Shown here: in pieces, positions 19,298 to 27,869 of the stretch
How the letters are laid out: every line of letters starts with the position of its first letter
Numbering within the stretch: position 1 is the first letter of the stretch
Position numbers and translations under genes: made by a program
The notes under the pieces: generated by a model
What the model was told of the DNA's origin: nothing
The model's database searches: none
Seen by the model: only the letters and a program-made list of their open reading frames with translations
From: Streptomyces specialis
GTDB lineage: Bacteria > Actinomycetota > Actinomycetes > Streptomycetales > Streptomycetaceae
Length of the DNA: 64,000 nucleotides
NCBI RefSeq assembly: GCF_001493375.1
Contig: NZ_LN929896.1
Coordinates: forward strand, 324,299 to 388,298
Direction: 5' to 3'

Positions 19298-21367
19298 TCA
19301 TGGTGCGGCGGCCCGTGCCGCCGCGTCGATCGCGGCGAGCGACCGGCGCGCCTGATTGCGGTCGGGCGTGTACCAGAAGTCGGGCATGGAGGCGCGGAGG
19401 AACGCTCCGTACCGCGCCTTCGCCAGCCGGGGGTCCAGCACGGCAACGACGCCGCGATCCCCCGTGGCCCGGATCAGCCGCCCCGCCCCTTGCGCCATCA
19501 GCAGCGCGGCGTGCGTCGCGGCGCCCGCCATGAACCCATTGCCCCCCGCTTCCTCGACCGCCTTCTGCCGGGCGCTGACGAGCGGGTCGTCCGGGCGGGG
19601 GAACGGGACGCGGTCCATCACCACGAGCTGACAGCTCGGCCCCGGCACATCCACGCCCTGCCAGAGCGAGAGCGTGCCGAACAGGCAGGTGCGCGGATCG
19701 TCGGCGAACGTCCGGATCAGCTCCCCCAGCGTCTCCTCTCCCTGGAGCAGGATCGGCATGTCCAGCCGCCCCCGTAGCTCCTCGGCCGCCGCCTGCGCGC
19801 CCCGCATCGAGGAGAACAGCCCGAGCGTCCGCCCGCCCGCCGCCTCCACCAGCTCGGCCAGCTCGTCCAGCATGTCGGCGCGGCTGCCCTCCCGGCCGGG
19901 CGGCGACAGGTGCTGCGCGACGTAGAGAATGCCCTGCTTCCGGTAGTCGAACGGCGAGCCCACGTCCAGGCCCTTCCACTCCGGGAACTCCTCGCCGTGC
20001 CGCCCCTCCGGGGCCAGGCCCAGGGAGGCGCCGACGCCGTTGAAGTCGCCGCCCAGCTTGAGCGTCGCCGAGGTGAGCACCACCGAGCGCTCCGCGAACA
20101 GCTTCTCCCGCAGCAGCCCCGAGACGGACAGCGGCGCCACCCGCAGGGACGCGCCATACCGGTCGTGCCGCTCGAACCAGACCACGTCGTACTCGGAGCC
20201 CTGGGTGATCCGGTCCGCCACGTCCTGGATCGTCTCGATCGAGGCCAGCGCCTGCTTGCGCACCGCGTCCTCGTCGGCCACCGACGCGTCCCGCGTGTTC
20301 CCCAGCGCGGTGATCACCGCGCGGGACGCGTCCCGCAGCGCGGCCAGCGCGTACCCCAGCTCCTCCGGAAGCTCCTCCAGCCGCCCCGGCAGCGCCAGCT
20401 CCATCAGCCGCTCAAAGGTCTCGGACGCCGTCTGCAACTGGTCCGCGATCTTCTCGTCGATGAGCCGGGCCGCCCGCCGCACCGCGCGGTTGACCGATCC
20501 GGGGGTCAGCTCGCCGGTGGCGACGCCGGTCACCCGGGACACCAGCTCGTGCGCCTCGTCGACGATCAGCACGTCGTGCCCGGGCAGCACCGGAGCGCCC
20601 TCGATGGCGTCGATGGCCAGCAGCGCGTGGTTGGTGACGATGACCTCCGCCAGCTTCGCCCGCTCCCGGGCGGCCTCGGCGAAGCACTCCGCCCCGTACG
20701 CGCACCGGCTGGCCCCCAGGCACTCCCGCGACGCGACCGACACCTGCGACCAGGCCCGGTCCGAAACGCCGGGCGTCAGGTCGTCGCGGTCCCCGGTCTC
20801 GGTCTCGTCGGCCCAGTCGCGCAGCCGCAGCAGGTCCTTGCCCAGCCTGCTGGTCGGCCCCCCGACCGCCTGCTGAGCGGCCTCGAAGGGGTCGAACAGC
20901 CCGTCCTCGTCCTCCTGCGGCACGCCCTCGTGCAGGCGGTGCAGACACAGATAGTTCGACCGGCCCTTGAGCGTGGCGAACTCGGGACGGCGGCGCAGCA
21001 GCGGGCGCAACGCGTCGACCGTGCGCGGCAGGTCCCGCTCGACAAGCTGCCGCTGGAGCGCCAGCGTCGCGGTGGCGACGACGACGCGGTCGCCCCGCGC
21101 CACCGCCGGCACCAGATACCCCAGCGACTTACCGGTCCCCGTGCCCGCCTGGACCAGCAGATGCGTGCCGTCCTCGATGGCCGCGGCCACCGCCTCCGCC
21201 ATGGCGACCTGGCCCGGCCGCTCCGCGCCGCCCACGGCGGCGACGGCGGCGCGCAGCAGGTCGGTGAGGGCGGGCCCGGCGGACTCCCCCGACTCCCCGC
21301 CCTCTCGCGGCTCCTCGGACTCGGACAACTCGATGGGCGCGGAGGGCTCCCCGGATGTGACAGTCAT
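19298..21367 (-). CDS. DinG/XPD-type ATP-dependent DNA helicase
   Basis: 689 residues from ATG 21367. Superfamily 2 iron-sulfur helicase: motif I VQAGTGTGKSLGYL (about 74-87), Cys residues in YLCLHRL and CLGASRCAYGAEC that likely hold a 4Fe-4S cluster, Ia/II HDVLIVDEAHEL, a C-terminal helicase half with TLSLWQGVDVPG and QGAGRLIR. Family members unwind forked or RNA-DNA structures 5'-3' and in E. coli belong to the SOS response. No SOS box is visible upstream here. Length is normal for the actinobacterial form. It meets lexA tail to tail, 27 bp apart. Confidence 0.92.
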   Translation of the reverse strand: MTVTSGEPSAPIELSESEEPREGGESGESAGPALTDLLRAAVAAVGGAERPGQVAMAEAVAAAIEDGTHLLVQAGTGTGKSLGYLVPAVARGDRVVVATATLALQRQLVERDLPRTVDALRPLLRRRPEFATLKGRSNYLCLHRLHEGVPQEDEDGLFDPFEAAQQAVGGPTSRLGKDLLRLRDWADETETGDRDDLTPGVSDRAWSQVSVASRECLGASRCAYGAECFAEAARERAKLAEVIVTNHALLAIDAIEGAPVLPGHDVLIVDEAHELVSRVTGVATGELTPGSVNRAVRRAARLIDEKIADQLQTASETFERLMELALPGRLEELPEELGYALAALRDASRAVITALGNTRDASVADEDAVRKQALASIETIQDVADRITQGSEYDVVWFERHDRYGASLRVAPLSVSGLLREKLFAERSVVLTSATLKLGGDFNGVGASLGLAPEGRHGEEFPEWKGLDVGSPFDYRKQGILYVAQHLSPPGREGSRADMLDELAELVEAAGGRTLGLFSSMRGAQAAAEELRGRLDMPILLQGEETLGELIRTFADDPRTCLFGTLSLWQGVDVPGPSCQLVVMDRVPFPRPDDPLVSARQKAVEEAGGNGFMAGAATHAALLMAQGAGRLIRATGDRGVVAVLDPRLAKARYGAFLRASMPDFWYTPDRNQARRSLAAIDAAARAAAP

Positions 21368-21523
21368 AGGGCAGTCACCTTACGCGGCGGCTCCGACAAC
21401 CGTGGCCCGCGCCCGGGAGCGCGCGACGGAATCGGGACAGCCCCGCGCACGGTCCCCCGGCCCGGCCAACCACCGCCGCCGCCGGGCGGTTTCCGCACGG
21501 ACGAGTGACCGGGCACGGGCCGC

Positions 21524-22192
21524 TCAGCGGTCCCTGATCATCAGCGCCGCACACTTGCCCGGCAGCTCGGCGTCGGTCACCCTGCGGAAGCCCGCGGCGC
21601 GGAAGGCCGCCAGCGAGGCGGCGTTGCGCACGTCGGGCTCGGCGACGACGCGGGCGCAGCGCGGCCGGTTGCGCAGCACGAGGTCCACGACGCCGCGCAG
21701 CAGCGCGGTGCCCAGCCCCCGGCCCCGGTCCTCGGCGCTGCCGATCAGGACGTGCACCCCGGTGTCGTGGAGCCGCGACGGGTAGTACCGGGCGAGCGGG
21801 TCCAGATCGGCGCGGTAGATCTCCCAGTAGCTCATCGGCAAGCCGTCCAGGACGCCGAGGCAGGGCCGGCTGCGGCCGTCGCCGTCGAGCTGCCGCGCGA
21901 TGTGCGCGGCCGTGTCCTCGTCCGGGCCCGCCAGCCGCCAGAAGGCGTGCACCTCCGGGTCGTTCATCCAGGTGGCGATGAGCGACAGGTCGCGGGCGAG
22001 GTGGACGGGGATGAGCTGGAAGACGCCGACGGCGGTGGCGATGGGGCCCCAGTCGCCGACGTTGTCCAGCAGGTCGGGCCGGTCCGCCGCCGGTCGCTCG
22101 CCGTCGCCGTACCCGGCGGGTGCGCCGGTCAGGTCGGGCGGCAGTTCGAGGTCCGCGGTGTCCTCGCCGTCGTCGGTGCCGGGGACGGGCAC
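21524..22192 (-). CDS. GNAT acyltransferase of siderophore type (AlcB/IucB-like)
   Basis: 222 residues from GTG 22192, with AAGGAGGC five bases upstream. After a variable acidic leader (about 1-55) the acyltransferase begins at FQLIPVHLARDLSLIATWMNDPEVHAFW, the segment typical of hydroxylamine N-acyltransferases in siderophore pathways; acetyl-CoA-binding motif A lies at EDRGRGLGTALLRG and the C-terminus has NAASLAAFRAAGFRRV. It should acylate an amine or hydroxylamine building block. It follows the IucA/IucC-type gene by 50 bp on the same strand, so the two form an operon. Confidence 0.85.
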   Translation of the reverse strand: MPVPGTDDGEDTADLELPPDLTGAPAGYGDGERPAADRPDLLDNVGDWGPIATAVGVFQLIPVHLARDLSLIATWMNDPEVHAFWRLAGPDEDTAAHIARQLDGDGRSRPCLGVLDGLPMSYWEIYRADLDPLARYYPSRLHDTGVHVLIGSAEDRGRGLGTALLRGVVDLVLRNRPRCARVVAEPDVRNAASLAAFRAAGFRRVTDAELPGKCAALMIRDR

Positions 22193-22242
22193 GGCGCCTC
22201 CTTCGCGCTTCGGGATCCGCTCCGGGATCCGCCGGGTGTGTG

Positions 22243-24174
22243 TCAGGACGTGACGAGCGGGTTGGCGACGGTGACGTACACGGACTGGCCGTCGACCGGG
22301 CCGACCAGCTCGTCCAGACCGCGCAGCCGGGTGAGGAGGTTGGCCTTGCAGCGCAGGGTCCTGGCCCCGAGCAGGTGGGCGACCAGCGGCGAGACGGGCC
22401 CGTCGCCCGCGCCGCGCGCCTCCCCCGCCAGGAAACCGCGGAACGCCGCGAGCAGCACCTCCTCGTCGGCCAGGCCCTGGGAGCCGAACGCGCCGATCAG
22501 CCCGAACACGTTGTTGACGCCGAGGTAGTAGGCGAAGCGCTCGTCGGCGACCTCGTCGGCCACGAAGGTGTCCGAGTCCTCGCCGACGCCCGGCAGCCGC
22601 CGCCGGAGCGCGTCGCGGTGCGAGGCGCGGAAGTAGTACCCCTGGTTGTCGCGGAACCGGCCGCCGGCCGGCCACCCGGCCGCGTCCAGCAGCACGACGG
22701 TGTTCTGCTGGTGGGCCTCCAGCGCGATGCCCGCCCGCCCGTCGAGCCAGAGCAACGGCCGGACCACCGCCCGGAGATAGCGCAGCAGCCACTCGGCGGC
22801 GACGGCCGGGACGGCGCGCCCGGTGCGCTCCGCCAGCGCCCCGACGAGGACGCCGAGCCGCGACCGCAGCTCCCGCTCCGGCCGGCCGGGCCACGGGCGG
22901 AGCGCGGTCAGCGCGGCCAGGCAGAGCGCGTCGTCGTCCGGCCCGAACGGGCTGTGCCGCAGGACGGTGTCCAGGCCGGGAACGGGCCGCCCCGCGGTGT
23001 CGTCGACGCCGAGCCAGGCCGGGTCGCGGACGATGTCGAACCCGGGGCCCTCGGGGAACGCCGCACGCCACTCGGCGCCGAGCCCGCCCGCCAGCAGACG
23101 GTGTGCCTCGACGCCTCGGTGCGACTCCTTGCGGAGGTTCTCGCGGCGGGAGTTGGTGATCCGCAGCCCCAGCGACAACTTGAGCATGGCCGGCGCCCCG
23201 GGCCGGTGGACCGTGCGCACCGAGGACGTGGGGTGCCAGAACTCCCCGTGCTCGCCGAGGTCGTGCAGCAGCCCCGCGTCCAGCAGCGCGGCGACCGCCG
23301 GCCGGCGCACCACGTCGCGCGCCGGCCACGGATGCAGCGGCAGCGGCGCGGTCCCGGCGGGCAGCGCCAGCCCGCCCCCGGCGGGCCGGGCGGCCAGCGC
23401 CTCGGCGGGCACGGGCGTGCCCGCCTCGGGCCAGGCCGAGCCGGGGGCGAGCACGGAACGGTCCACCGCCAGCCCGCGCAGCCGGAACGCGCCGCGCAGC
23501 TCCGGCGACCAGCGGCCCGCCTCCTCCCCGGCCAGCCCCTCCCGGCTCTTGGCCGCCGGGTGGAACGGGTGCCCGAACAGCAGCGACTGCTCCGCGTCGA
23601 GGAACGCGTGCCCGTGCGCCGCCGGGCCGGGCCGGGCCCGGCGCGCGGCCAGGAACGCGGCGGTCCGCAGGGCGGAGTCCGCGACCCTGCCCACCAGGGC
23701 GGTGGCCTCCGCGTCCCCGTCCGGGCCGCGGTCCGCGCCGCCCTCGCGGGCCAGCAGCGCGGCGAGCGTGACGGCGTCCACCGGCCCGGCCCCGGCGGGC
23801 GCCCCCACCAGCGCGGGCGCGCCGAACCGGTGCCAGCCGGTGGCCGACCAGTGCCGTACGGGGATCCGCAGCGCGGCGCCGGACGCGGGCAGCGGGAGCC
23901 GCAGTTCGCCGCCGGCGGGCCGGGCGGCGTCCGTCTCGCGCACCCAGCAGCGCAGCAGGTTCTCCACACAGGCGGCGTCGGCGGCCCGGCCGGGGTCGGC
24001 GTGCTCCAGCGGGTCGGCACCGGCGAGTCCGCCGCACTTTCCCACCGGGCCGTCCTGCGCCGTGCCGCCGCGTCGCTGGCGGGGCACCGTGGGGTCGAGG
24101 ATCCGGGCGAGACGGCCGAGGACCGGCTGCCGTTCCCGCCCGGTGTCCGGATCTGGCCGGTAACGTGCGTTCAT
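22243..24174 (-). CDS. IucA/IucC-family NRPS-independent siderophore synthetase
   Basis: 643 residues from ATG 24174; a GTG at 24243 would add 23 residues and neither start has a strong ribosome binding site. It joins carboxylates to amines or hydroxylamines through an adenylate. Family motifs: LPLHPWPARD, EFWHPTSSVRTV (ATP site), LKLSLGLRITNSRRENLRKE (nucleotide and carboxylate binding), LEAHQQNTVVLL and the C-terminal RDNQGYYF region. It is first of a two-gene operon with the acyltransferase. No decarboxylase, monooxygenase, aminotransferase or transporter gene is adjacent. Upstream, ATG 24304 with an AAGGAG site opens a different frame, possibly a leader or remnant. Confidence 0.88.
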   Translation of the reverse strand: MNARYRPDPDTGRERQPVLGRLARILDPTVPRQRRGGTAQDGPVGKCGGLAGADPLEHADPGRAADAACVENLLRCWVRETDAARPAGGELRLPLPASGAALRIPVRHWSATGWHRFGAPALVGAPAGAGPVDAVTLAALLAREGGADRGPDGDAEATALVGRVADSALRTAAFLAARRARPGPAAHGHAFLDAEQSLLFGHPFHPAAKSREGLAGEEAGRWSPELRGAFRLRGLAVDRSVLAPGSAWPEAGTPVPAEALAARPAGGGLALPAGTAPLPLHPWPARDVVRRPAVAALLDAGLLHDLGEHGEFWHPTSSVRTVHRPGAPAMLKLSLGLRITNSRRENLRKESHRGVEAHRLLAGGLGAEWRAAFPEGPGFDIVRDPAWLGVDDTAGRPVPGLDTVLRHSPFGPDDDALCLAALTALRPWPGRPERELRSRLGVLVGALAERTGRAVPAVAAEWLLRYLRAVVRPLLWLDGRAGIALEAHQQNTVVLLDAAGWPAGGRFRDNQGYYFRASHRDALRRRLPGVGEDSDTFVADEVADERFAYYLGVNNVFGLIGAFGSQGLADEEVLLAAFRGFLAGEARGAGDGPVSPLVAHLLGARTLRCKANLLTRLRGLDELVGPVDGQSVYVTVANPLVTS

Positions 24175-24462
24175 CCGTGTGCGGCGCGCGACCGATCCGT
24201 ACCGGAACCGGCCCTCCGCGCCTCCTCCTTCGTCGCTGTTCACCGAGGTCAGGGGCGTTCCCCCATCCGTGGTAACGACGGCGGGCGCCGGTGATCACGG
24301 GCATGTGGCAAACTCCTTCGACGCGCCCCCACGACCGGAACGGAACCGCGGACCCGGCTGCCGCCGTCCAGAGCAACACCGGCATAGTTGGGGGGCACTT
24401 CGGCCACGCCGGAGAGCGTGTCACCACCGGATTCGTTAAGCATTCTCAGGGGGAAAACACCC

Positions 24463-25680
24463 ATGTCATCGATACCCAGGCAGCGGCCACGGCGCCGCGC
24501 CGCCCTCGCGGCCACGGCGATGGCCGCCGCTCTCGCGCTGACCGCCACCGCGTGCAACGGGGACGACGACTCGGACGCCTCGGCGCAGCCCACCGAGGAG
24601 GCGAGCACCGGCGACGAGCAGCTCCAGGACCTGATCGACAATCTGCCGTTCGAGTTCGACGTCGAGGCCTGGATGGACGGCGCCTGGGCGGAGTGGGACG
24701 AGGAGACCTGGCTCCGCGAGATCGGTGACTTCGTCAACCCGATCATCGACGGTCTGTGGGACCAGGACCGGATGGAGGAGGCCGAGGACCCGGGGCAGTC
24801 GATCGAGGACGACCAGATCGACGAGGACCAGAACGCGCCCGAGGCCGACGACCCGATGGCCGACCGGGGCATCACCGACCCCGAGCCCGCGCCCGTCGGG
24901 GCCGAGCAGGTACCGACGCCCTACACCGAGAACGGCGCCCCGATCGGCAAGGTGTTCTTCGACAGCCCCGAGGGCCCGATGGTCTGCTCCGGCACCGTCA
25001 TCAAGGACCCGAACGCGCCCGGCCAGTCGAACCTGGTCGCCACCGCCGGCCACTGCGTGCACGCCGGCGCGGGCGGCGGCTGGTACCGCAACCTGAGCTT
25101 CGTCCCGGCCTACAACAACAACGGCCTGACCCCGGAAGAGGTCAACTCCGCGGCCTACGAGGACGTCGCGCCCTACGGCGTCTGGTGGGCGAACTACGTC
25201 TCGACCACCCAGTACTGGATCGACAACGGCAGCGCGATGGGCGGCGGCGGCGCGCACGGCGACTTCGCGGTCATGTCGGTCGAGCCGGAGAACGGCAGCG
25301 GCCTCTCCCTGGAGGAAACCGTCGGCGCCGCCCTCGACGTCAACTTCGACGCCCCCGCGGTCTCCGGCCTCGGCGCGGTGACGCTGTACGGCTTCCCGGC
25401 GGGCGACCCGTACGACGGCGCCCTGATGTACAGCTGCGTCGACTACCCGGGCCGTCTGTCGCTCGACGCGACGATGCCCGTCATGTACTGGGCCGGCTGC
25501 ACCATGACCGGTGGCTCCTCGGGCGGCCCCTGGCTGCGCACCAACGAGAACGGCGACCCGGAGCTGGTCTCGGTCAACTCCATCGGCCCGATGGAGAGCA
25601 CCTGGCTCGCGGGGCCGCGGCTCGACGTGGAGGCGCAGGACGTCCTGGACTACGTGAGTTCCGAGGTCAACGGCGGCTGA
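24463..25680 (+). CDS. Lipoprotein-type trypsin-like serine protease
   Basis: 405 residues from ATG 24463 (CAGGGGGA upstream). The N-terminus is Arg-rich (RQRPRRR) then hydrophobic, ending LTATAC with Cys31, a likely lipobox; the two arginines also allow Tat export. A 120-residue very acidic, Trp-containing linker (about 32-150, rich in Asp/Glu) precedes the protease fold. Triad: His197 (ATAGHC), Asp267 (HGDFAVM), Ser353 (GGSSGGPW). It resembles extracellular V8/trypsin-like proteases of Streptomyces. The acidic linker could act as a spacer from the membrane. A perfect 20-bp stem terminator follows at once. Confidence 0.85.
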   Translation: MSSIPRQRPRRRAALAATAMAAALALTATACNGDDDSDASAQPTEEASTGDEQLQDLIDNLPFEFDVEAWMDGAWAEWDEETWLREIGDFVNPIIDGLWDQDRMEEAEDPGQSIEDDQIDEDQNAPEADDPMADRGITDPEPAPVGAEQVPTPYTENGAPIGKVFFDSPEGPMVCSGTVIKDPNAPGQSNLVATAGHCVHAGAGGGWYRNLSFVPAYNNNGLTPEEVNSAAYEDVAPYGVWWANYVSTTQYWIDNGSAMGGGGAHGDFAVMSVEPENGSGLSLEETVGAALDVNFDAPAVSGLGAVTLYGFPAGDPYDGALMYSCVDYPGRLSLDATMPVMYWAGCTMTGGSSGGPWLRTNENGDPELVSVNSIGPMESTWLAGPRLDVEAQDVLDYVSSEVNGG

Positions 25681-25696
25681 CCGTCCCCGGAACACA

Positions 25697-25740
25697 CGAG
25701 GGGCCCGGCACCCACCCCGCGGTGGGTGCCGGGCCCCTCG
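25697..25740. terminator. Strong bidirectional terminator
   Basis: Perfect 20-bp inverted repeat (CGAGGGGCCCGGCACCCACC and its complement) with a 4-nt loop CCGC, between the ends of the convergent protease and panD genes. Confidence 0.92.
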
Positions 25741-25762
25741 GCGTCGGCTCGCTGTGACGGCG

Positions 25763-26185
25763 CTACGCGCGGGCCACGGCCAGCGGGCTGCGCGTCGTGT
25801 CCGATCCCGGCACCGGCTCGGACGGGTCCTCGCCGAGCCGCACCACGCGGTTCGCGGCGTCCACGTGCACGACGGCGGGCTTCATCCGGCGGGCCTCGGC
25901 GTCCTCCACCTGCGCGTAACTGATCAGTATGACCAGATCGCCCGGCTTGACGAGGTGGGCGGCGGCGCCGTTGATCCCGATGACACCCGAGCCGCGTTCG
26001 CCCTCGATGACATAGGTCTCCAGGCGGCTTCCGTTGGTGATGTCCACGATGTGGACCAGCTCGCCCGGCAGCAGATCCGCGGCCTCCATGAGGTCCGCGT
26101 CCACGGTGACCGAGCCGACGTAGTGGAGGTCGGCCTCGGTCACCGTGGCACGGTGGATCTTCGACTTGAACATGGTGCGCAACAC
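25763..26185 (-). CDS. panD: Aspartate 1-decarboxylase (pyruvoyl enzyme)
   Basis: 140 residues. It makes beta-alanine for pantothenate and CoA. The proenzyme cleaves itself between Gly24 and Ser25 (HYVGSVTVD) to make the pyruvoyl group; IHRATVTEADL, ETYVIEGERGSGVIGINGAAAH and DLVILISYAQ are family hallmarks. The start is GTG 26185 (VLRTMFKSK); TTG 26182 or ATG 26173 are possible. It stands alone, without panC or panB. Confidence 0.96.
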   Translation of the reverse strand: MLRTMFKSKIHRATVTEADLHYVGSVTVDADLMEAADLLPGELVHIVDITNGSRLETYVIEGERGSGVIGINGAAAHLVKPGDLVILISYAQVEDAEARRMKPAVVHVDAANRVVRLGEDPSEPVPGSDTTRSPLAVARA

Positions 26186-26263
26186 GATGCAGCTCTCCCG
26201 GCTCTTTCTGGGGTCGCGTTCCCGGGCGGGATACGCGCCGTCCGGACCATGCTAAACCGCGTA

Positions 26264-27754
26264 CTACCCGCTGGTACCCGCCGGGACGAAAGGCTCCAGC
26301 GCGGCGGCCAGCTCGGCGTGCACCCGGGCCTTGAGCAGCGTGCCCTCTCCCGTGTGCTCCTCCACCAGAACCTCGCCCTCCGCGTGCACCCGGGAGACCA
26401 GCGCCCCCTCGGTGTACGGCACCAGGGCCTCCAGCTCGACCTCGGGGTGCGGCAGCTCCGCGTCGATCCAGGCCAGCAGCTCGGGGATGCCCTGCCCGGT
26501 GTGCGCCGAGATGGCGATCGCCCGCTTCTCGGCGCGCAGCAGGCGCTGGAGGGTGAGCTCGTCGGCGGCGTCCGCCTTGTTCACCACCACGATCTCCGGG
26601 ATGTCCTTCGCCCCGACCTCGTTGATCACCTCGCGGACGGCCGCGAGCTGCTCCTCGGGCACCGGGTGCGAGCCGTCCACCACGTGCAGGATCAGGTCGG
26701 CGTCGCCGACCTCCTCCATCGTGGAGCGGAACGCCTCGACCAGGTGGTGCGGCAGATGCCGCACGAACCCGACGGTGTCGGCCAGCGTGTACAGCCGGCC
26801 GCTGGGGGTCGTGGACCTGCGCACGGTCGGGTCGAGGGTGGCGAACAGCGCGTTCTCCACCAGCACGCCCGCGCCGGTGAGCTGGTTGAGCAGCGAGGAC
26901 TTGCCGGCGTTGGTGTACCCGGCGATGGCGACCGAGGGCACCTTGTTGCGGTGCCGCTCCTGCCGCTTGAGGTCGCGGCCGGTCTTCATCTCCGCGATCT
27001 CCCGGCGCATCTTCGCCATCTTCTCGCGGATCCGCCGCCGGTCGGTCTCGATCTTGGTCTCACCGGGGCCGCGGGTCGCCATGCCGCCGCCTCCGCTGGA
27101 TCCGCCGCCGCCCATCTGACGCGACAGCGACTGACCCCAGCCGCGCAGCCGCGGCAGCATGTACTGCATCTGCGCCAGGGAGACCTGCGCCTTGCCCTCG
27201 CGGGACTTGGCGTGCTGGGCGAAGATGTCGAGGATCAGGGCGGTGCGGTCGACCACCTTCACCTTGACGACATCCTCCAGGTGGATGAGCTGGCCGGGGC
27301 TGAGCTCACCGTCGCACACGACGGTGTCGGCGCCGGTCTCCAGCACGATGTCCCGCAGCTCCTTGGCTTTGCCGGAGCCGATGTACGTGGCGGGATCGGC
27401 CTTGTCGCGGCGCTGGATCACTCCGTCCAGGACGACGGCGCCGGCGGTCTCGGCCAGCGCGGCGAGCTCCGCGAGGGAGTTCTCCGCGTCCCGGGCCGTG
27501 CCGGAGGTCCAGACGCCCACCAGCACGACGCGCTCCAGGCGCAACTGGCGGTACTCGACCTCGGTGACGTCCTCGAGCTCGGTCGAGAGCCCCACGACGC
27601 GACGGAGCGCTGCCCGCTCGTCGCGGTCGAACTGCTCGCCGTCCCGCTCCTCGTCGAAGGTGCTCCGGGCTGCGTCCTCATCCATCAGGGCGTCGGCCCG
27701 GCGACCGGCTGCGCCGCGCTGGTTGGTGTCCTGTGGAAGGGAAGAGAAGGTCAA
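26264..27754 (-). CDS. hflX: GTPase HflX
   Basis: 496 residues with a TTG start at 27754, five bases after AAGGA. HflX is a ribosome-associated GTPase that splits stalled or hibernating ribosomes. The N-terminal nucleotide-binding domain (about 60-230) ends in the Gly-rich linker GGGGSSGGGG before MATRGPGETKIETDRR; the G domain has G1 GYTNAGKSS, G3 DTVGF, G4 NKAD and ISAHTGQG. A C-terminal alpha/beta domain follows. Its use of TTG may keep expression low. Confidence 0.95.
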   Translation of the reverse strand: MTFSSLPQDTNQRGAAGRRADALMDEDAARSTFDEERDGEQFDRDERAALRRVVGLSTELEDVTEVEYRQLRLERVVLVGVWTSGTARDAENSLAELAALAETAGAVVLDGVIQRRDKADPATYIGSGKAKELRDIVLETGADTVVCDGELSPGQLIHLEDVVKVKVVDRTALILDIFAQHAKSREGKAQVSLAQMQYMLPRLRGWGQSLSRQMGGGGSSGGGGMATRGPGETKIETDRRRIREKMAKMRREIAEMKTGRDLKRQERHRNKVPSVAIAGYTNAGKSSLLNQLTGAGVLVENALFATLDPTVRRSTTPSGRLYTLADTVGFVRHLPHHLVEAFRSTMEEVGDADLILHVVDGSHPVPEEQLAAVREVINEVGAKDIPEIVVVNKADAADELTLQRLLRAEKRAIAISAHTGQGIPELLAWIDAELPHPEVELEALVPYTEGALVSRVHAEGEVLVEEHTGEGTLLKARVHAELAAALEPFVPAGTSG

Positions 27755-27869
27755 TGCGGTCCTTAAGGTCGGATGAAAGGGACTGCTTCTCCCGCAACGC
27801 CCGGGCGGTCCGGAACATTCCGCCGCCCCCGGAAGCAGATTTCCATAGTGGCACGCCCCTTTCCGGGCG

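Noticed and set aside
22120..24294. A 724-codon open frame opposite the siderophore synthetase
   Set aside because: Antisense shadow; composition is unlike a protein and the other strand has the IucA/IucC motifs.
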